A stretch of 64,000 nucleotides of DNA from JAQTNA01 sp043743785 (lineage in GTDB: Bacteria > Pseudomonadota > Gammaproteobacteria > Burkholderiales > Rhodocyclaceae): positions 18,034 through 82,033 of the forward strand of contig JAYTVW010000106.1 of NCBI GenBank assembly GCA_043743785.1, in the 5' to 3' direction. The position numbers and the translations under genes were made by a program. Position 1 is the stretch's first letter; each line of letters opens with the position of its first letter. Below the pieces are notes generated by a model. It was not told the origin of the DNA. It saw nothing but the letters and a program-made list of their open reading frames with translations, and did no database searches. Positions 60,237 to 64,000 of this stretch are shown here, piece by piece.

Positions 60237-63164
60237 TCACACCTCAGACCGCGACAGCCACTTCAGCAGAATTGAATAGAGCTGGTCCGGGTCCATTGGT
60301 TTGGGCACAAAGTCATTCATGCCGGACTCGAAGCAGGCTCTGCGGTCTTCATCGAATGCATTCGCGGTCATCGAAAGGATGGGCGTGTTGGCTCGGCCCG
60401 GCATGGCACGAATGACTCGGGTGGCTTCCAGGCCGTCCATCCCCGGCATCTGCACATCCATCAGAATCAGGGCGTAATCGTTTTGCTCAGCCAGCCTTAC
60501 CGCCTCCCTGCCGTTGAAGGCGACTGCGGCTGTTATCCCCACGTCACGCAACCATTCCAGCGCTACCTCCTGGTTTACGGCGTCATCCTCTACTAGCAGG
60601 ATGGCGGCACCAGCATGGTCTCGCAACAAAATGTCTTCCGCGTTTTCTGTCGGCTTCTGCTCGATATTCAGAGCACCACATTTCCCTTTACCCAGACGCG
60701 CCGTCATCCAAAAGGTGCTGCCTTGCCCTGGCGCACTTTCCACCCCAACCTCGCCGCCCATGAGTTCGGCAATACGCCGCGTGATGGCCAGGCCCAGACC
60801 CGTGCCGCCAAATTTTCGCGTCGTGGAACTGTCCGCCTGCTGGAAGGGCGCGAAGAGGCCCACGCGCTGCGGCTCCGTCATGCCGATACCGGTATCGCTG
60901 ACCTCGAAGCGCAGCAGGTAGCCCAGGTCTGTCTGCGCCAGCATGCGTGCCTTGAGAGTAATGTCGCCTTTTTCCGTAAACTTGGTGGCATTGCCAAGGT
61001 AGTTCACCAAGGCCTGGCTGAGCCGCGTAGGGTCGCCGCACAGGGTCTGGGGCATGCCAGCAATGTCGATATGCAAGGACAGCCCTTTGGTGCGGATATT
61101 GTCTTCGACGAGGACGTTGATGCCGTCCAACACGTCCGTCAGAACAAAATCCGTTTCTTCCAAGACCAATCTGCCGGCCTCGATTTTGGCCAGGTCCAGG
61201 ATGTCGTTGATGATGCTCAGAAGATGGCGGCCAGAGGTAGCTATCTTGTCGAGTTGGCCGGCCTGCACCGCAGTGACGTCGCCACGGCGTAGCACATGCG
61301 CCATCCCCAGGATGCCGTTCATGGGGGTGCGGATTTCATGGCTCATGTTGGCCAGAAAGGTGCTCTTGGAACGGTTGGCCGCCTCGGCGATATCCCGTGC
61401 GGCACCCAGTTCATGCGTTCGCCGCTCCACCAGCTCCTCAAGGTGATTACGGTAATGCTCCAGTTCTTTAGCGTTCTTCTTTCGTTCCGTGATGTCCTTC
61501 TTCACCGCCATGTATTGGCTGACGGTGCCATCGTCCATGCGAATCGGCGTGATGACGGCAAGTTCAGTGTATTCAGTGCCGTCTTTCCTTTTGTTGAACA
61601 ACTCCCCCTGCCAGGTTTCTCCATTGGCAAGAGCGTCCCACATCGTCTCATAGGTTTCTGGCGGGGTATTGCCGGAGTGCAGGATGCGTGGATTCTGCCC
61701 CATGACTTCCGCGCGCCCGTAGCCGCTGCTGAGCTCAAACGCCTTATTTACGTATTCAATTTCCCCGGCCAAGCTGGTGATAAGGATGGCTTCAGGGCTT
61801 TGCTCGACCGCAAGTGACAGGTTCCGCAGAGCGCTTTCCTTCTCCTTCATGAGGCGCTGGTCCACATAGCTACACACAAGTCCCAGCAAGCCGCCTTTTT
61901 CGTCGCGCACGGCCGCCACGTTGGCTGCGACTGGAATCATGGAACCATCCCAGGCGCGATGCTCCACCTCACCGGCCCAAGCACCCAAGGTGTGGACCTG
62001 GCGAACAATGTCAGAGGCCAATGGCCCGCCGGGAGCGGCCTTCGGCTCCAAGTGAGTTAAGAATTCGCCTATCAAGTCGTCCATTTGGTAACCGAATAGG
62101 CGCGTGAAGGCAGGGTTGAGATACGTAATACGGGCTTGGACATCGGCAAGCAGCATGGGCTGTAAGGACTGCCGCAGTGCTTCACTGACAAAGTAGTGTT
62201 CCGATTCCGCTTGCCGCCGCAGGGTTATCTCTGAAAATGCCCCAACCAGACGTAAGGGGCGCCCGTCCGGTCTGCGCGCCACGATGCAGCCCAGGTCTGC
62301 AATCCACAGGTAATGACCATCGGCATGGCGCAGGCGATATTCGGCCACATAGGGGGCTTCGCCGCGGAAGGCGGCCTCAATGCGTGCATGTACCCGCTCC
62401 CGGTCCTCTGGGTGGATGAGGTCGTAGTAGAACTCTATCGGATGCTGCAGATTGTCGTACGTAAGGCCCAGCATTTCGCACCAGCGGTGATTATGCGTCA
62501 CGATTCCCTTGGTCAGGTCGCTGTCCCACATCGCCTCCTGGTTCGCCGAGAAGGCAAGGTTAAAGCGCTCCTGACTTTCCAGCAAGGCGCTTTCGAATTT
62601 CTTGCGCTCGGTAATTTCCGTCAGCGTAACGCGCAGGGTGGGCTCTGCCTCACCAAAATTCGTGCACAGACAGTCCACATGGACGTCGCAAAGGGAGCCC
62701 TCGCTCCGTTTCAAGGTCAGGTCCAGAGCCCCTTGCCCACCATGCTTCATGACTCTGGCGAAGTGGCGTTGCCAGCGCTCGCGGTCAGCGGCGACAACAA
62801 AGGAATCAGGACGGTGATTGAGAAGCTTGTCCCGCTCGACACCGAGCATCGATGTGCCGGTGAGGTTTATTTCGGTAATCAGGCCGGTGTGGCTGAGCGT
62901 GAAATAGCCGACTGGCGCGAACTCGTAGAGGTCCACATAGCGGTCCCGGGATTCCTCCAGCGCGACTTGGGTCTGGCGTAGCGTCTCACACTGCATTTCC
63001 AACTCAAGCTGGTACACCTGGAGTTCATGTAGCAGTTCTGCGTCGGAACGGCTTGGTGTCTCCACTGGTGGCGCTCGGCCTAGTTGGGCCTCAGCATCAG
63101 CTCGCAAGGGGGACAGCGGGAGGGGTGGGGGATCGTTGGGCGTCCACTGCACGGTCATGGCCAT
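60237..63164 (-). CDS. Cytoplasmic four-PAS hybrid histidine kinase
   Basis: A kinase of 975 residues without any membrane helix, so cytoplasmic. After a Pro-rich start come four PAS/PAC units (about 70-190, 195-310, 320-430 and 440-565); the C-terminal flanks read LTEITERKKFE, FSEITLRRQAE and MAVKKDITERKKN. A coiled coil leads to HisKA with FLANMSHEIRTPMNG (His near 608), then HATPase boxes NYLGNATKFTEKG, DTGIGM and GGTGLGLAITRRIAEL, and a C-terminal receiver with LILMDVQMPGMDG (Asp near 902) and TANAFDEDR. It probably senses an internal signal such as redox state or a ligand, but no cofactor residue is diagnostic. It is transcribed alone, divergent from the MerR-like fragment. Confidence 0.93.
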   Translation of the reverse strand: MAMTVQWTPNDPPPLPLSPLRADAEAQLGRAPPVETPSRSDAELLHELQVYQLELEMQCETLRQTQVALEESRDRYVDLYEFAPVGYFTLSHTGLITEINLTGTSMLGVERDKLLNHRPDSFVVAADRERWQRHFARVMKHGGQGALDLTLKRSEGSLCDVHVDCLCTNFGEAEPTLRVTLTEITERKKFESALLESQERFNLAFSANQEAMWDSDLTKGIVTHNHRWCEMLGLTYDNLQHPIEFYYDLIHPEDRERVHARIEAAFRGEAPYVAEYRLRHADGHYLWIADLGCIVARRPDGRPLRLVGAFSEITLRRQAESEHYFVSEALRQSLQPMLLADVQARITYLNPAFTRLFGYQMDDLIGEFLTHLEPKAAPGGPLASDIVRQVHTLGAWAGEVEHRAWDGSMIPVAANVAAVRDEKGGLLGLVCSYVDQRLMKEKESALRNLSLAVEQSPEAILITSLAGEIEYVNKAFELSSGYGRAEVMGQNPRILHSGNTPPETYETMWDALANGETWQGELFNKRKDGTEYTELAVITPIRMDDGTVSQYMAVKKDITERKKNAKELEHYRNHLEELVERRTHELGAARDIAEAANRSKSTFLANMSHEIRTPMNGILGMAHVLRRGDVTAVQAGQLDKIATSGRHLLSIINDILDLAKIEAGRLVLEETDFVLTDVLDGINVLVEDNIRTKGLSLHIDIAGMPQTLCGDPTRLSQALVNYLGNATKFTEKGDITLKARMLAQTDLGYLLRFEVSDTGIGMTEPQRVGLFAPFQQADSSTTRKFGGTGLGLAITRRIAELMGGEVGVESAPGQGSTFWMTARLGKGKCGALNIEQKPTENAEDILLRDHAGAAILLVEDDAVNQEVALEWLRDVGITAAVAFNGREAVRLAEQNDYALILMDVQMPGMDGLEATRVIRAMPGRANTPILSMTANAFDEDRRACFESGMNDFVPKPMDPDQLYSILLKWLSRSEV

Positions 63165-63313
63165 CGTCCTGATATTCCGTCATGTTCGAAGGCAAGACCC
63201 CGAGTGATTGACAATTCTCATACGAATGACCTTGAAACGCCTCTTTCCAAGCGCCTGGTCAATAAGCTTGCGAAAGTATGATACTCCCATCCATCGAAAG
63301 ACAGCGAAGTTAT

Positions 63314-63332
63314 GTACAACGTAATGTTGGAC
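63314..63332. promoter_or_regulatory. Possible MerR-type operator
   Basis: GTACAAC (63314-63320) and GTTGGAC (63326-63332) are inverted with one mismatch, 5 bases apart, about 50 bases before the MerR-like start in a divergent gap. Only the symmetry and the neighbouring regulator fragment support it. Confidence 0.3.
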
Positions 63333-63381
63333 AATTCGAGTATGATTTCCAACTGATCATTTCCAGAAGGGCCGTAAGAAA

Positions 63382-63570
63382 ATGAGTACACGGGCATTCC
63401 CCATCGCAGTGGTCGCAAGTGAAACTGGCATCAGTAAAACTCTTTTAAGGAGATGGGAAAGTCGCTATGGCTTTCCGCAACCGGTGCGCGCGGAAGCGGG
63501 CATACGGGTGTACCTGTTGCCTTCATTCGTTTCATTGCGAGTTGGTGTAACCGACGGGCTTGGTGCCTGA
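63382..63570 (+). pseudogene. Truncated MerR-type regulator (DNA-binding part only)
   Basis: Encodes 62 residues. The N-terminal part (PIAVVASETGISKTLLRRWESRYGFPQP) is the helix-turn-helix and wing of a MerR-family regulator of the kind with RRWESRYGFP, known from light- or B12-dependent and redox regulators. The following sequence has lost family similarity (RVYLLPSFVSLRVGV) and stops early; a full gene has 250-300 residues. The effector domain is therefore missing, either by a frameshift near 63510 or by deletion joining it to the GyrI-like remnant behind. Confidence 0.65.
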
Positions 63571-63645
63571 AGTGGGCCACCCGGTACTACGCCCGAATAT
63601 CTTGGTTAAGGCGTTCCCGGAATGGCACGGCGAGTTTCGCAGATA

Positions 63646-63921
63646 TCACCCATTCAAGGGGCAATTCAGTTCAGTGCGCCATTTCGCTGGGTCTTGGTTG
63701 GACTCAGGACCTATGAGGTAACGTTCCCACAGACTGTCCTGCACAGTGAATTTCTCAGCTTCAATCCAGGCACAGAACTCATCCCAGGCAGCAGCCAGCC
63801 CTTCATATCTTCCGAGATAAGTGGTTCGGGCAACCTTTGTGGCCGGTAATTTGCTCAACTTCACCCGACCGCCGAGAGCAACTTCTCCCCAAATGGGGAA
63901 ACCTGCGTATTCCACGCCAAC
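63646..63921 (-). pseudogene. GyrI-like effector domain remnant, N-terminus missing
   Basis: Minus-strand reading frame with the C-terminal part of a GyrI-like small-molecule-binding domain: KVARTTYLGRYEGLAAAWDE, then FCAWIEAEKFTVQDSLWERY and ending in WRTELNCPL. About 90 residues fit the family, which in full length has about 150 or is fused to an AraC-type or other domain. Upstream, the frame runs on into 23-bp tandem repeats resembling an insertion-sequence end, so the N-terminal part has been cut off by an insertion. Tail to tail with the MerR-like fragment. Confidence 0.65.
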
Positions 63922-64000
63922 CTGGACACGGATTCCACGGCAATCTGGACAGTGATTCCAGGCCAAACTGGACACTGATTCCAGCACAATCTGGACAGCC
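63922..64000. mobile_element. 23-bp tandem repeats, probable end of an IS21-type element
   Basis: CTGGACA recurs at 63922, 63945, 63968 and 63991, each time 23 bases apart, followed by GATTCCA in the complete units. Multiple short direct repeats at the termini are a feature of IS21-family elements, where they bind the transposase. The transposase genes would lie beyond the right edge, so the family is an inference. Confidence 0.55.

Noticed and set aside
63922..64000. CRISPR-like array at the right edge
   Set aside because: The 23-base period leaves no unique spacers; the repeats vary in their second half and fit an insertion-sequence end better.

Overview
The window is GC-rich chromosomal DNA whose gene content and order point to a betaproteobacterium, most likely of the Rhodocyclales. 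The main evidence is the run leuC-(entericidin)-leuD-leuB-asd-fimV followed by truA-trpF-trpB-trpA-accD-folC-SPOR-cvpA-purF-metZ, an order typical of betaproteobacteria. This placement is inference from gene order and protein similarity; no rRNA or tRNA gene was seen. Almost every gene lies on the minus strand.

Left part (1-20.4 kb): a 5'-truncated unrecognised gene and a small secreted protein lie on the plus strand and converge on a DUF4239-like membrane protein. The dominating feature is a two-partner secretion pair on the minus strand: an outer-membrane TpsB transporter (17931-19604) and a 5041-residue TpsA exoprotein (2774-17899). TpsA has an extended signal peptide, a TPS domain, GLUG, glycine-rich, autotransporter-type and MBG/YDG repeats, a lectin-like domain and a Lys-Gly-Asp-rich tail. 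A DUF5610-like protein follows.

20.4-31.8 kb: an ODP-type diiron metallo-beta-lactamase-fold protein sits next to a GspE/PilB-type ATPase. Then comes an operon of cytochrome b561, OmpR-type regulator and sensor kinase, and next to it an RND heavy-metal efflux operon (adaptor, pump, DUF3240, outer-membrane factor). The promoters of these two operons share one architecture: an imperfect CTTAAG direct repeat with 5 bp spacing, then 10 bp, then a -10 hexamer. This suggests that the regulator controls both.

31.8-41.2 kb: accessory genes, namely a GNAT acetyltransferase, a multiply frameshifted pseudogene, a methyltransferase, an orphan peptide-type substrate-binding protein with both a lipobox and a C-terminal membrane helix, a periplasmic ankyrin protein and a large MASE1-CHASE-PAS hybrid kinase.

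41.2-59.7 kb: housekeeping biosynthesis (methionine, purine, folate, fatty acid, tryptophan, leucine and the aspartate family) with tRNA modification and FimV. The gaps are decorated with a striking family of short tandem arrays, 7-mers of the type GTGAnnn or an 8-mer CGCAGAGG. They are usually paired in opposite orientation so that each locus can fold into a long hairpin.

59.7-64.0 kb: a degenerate gap, a cytoplasmic four-PAS hybrid kinase, and a decayed right edge with a truncated MerR-type gene, a decapitated GyrI-like gene and 23-bp tandem repeats that look like the end of an IS21-type insertion sequence.
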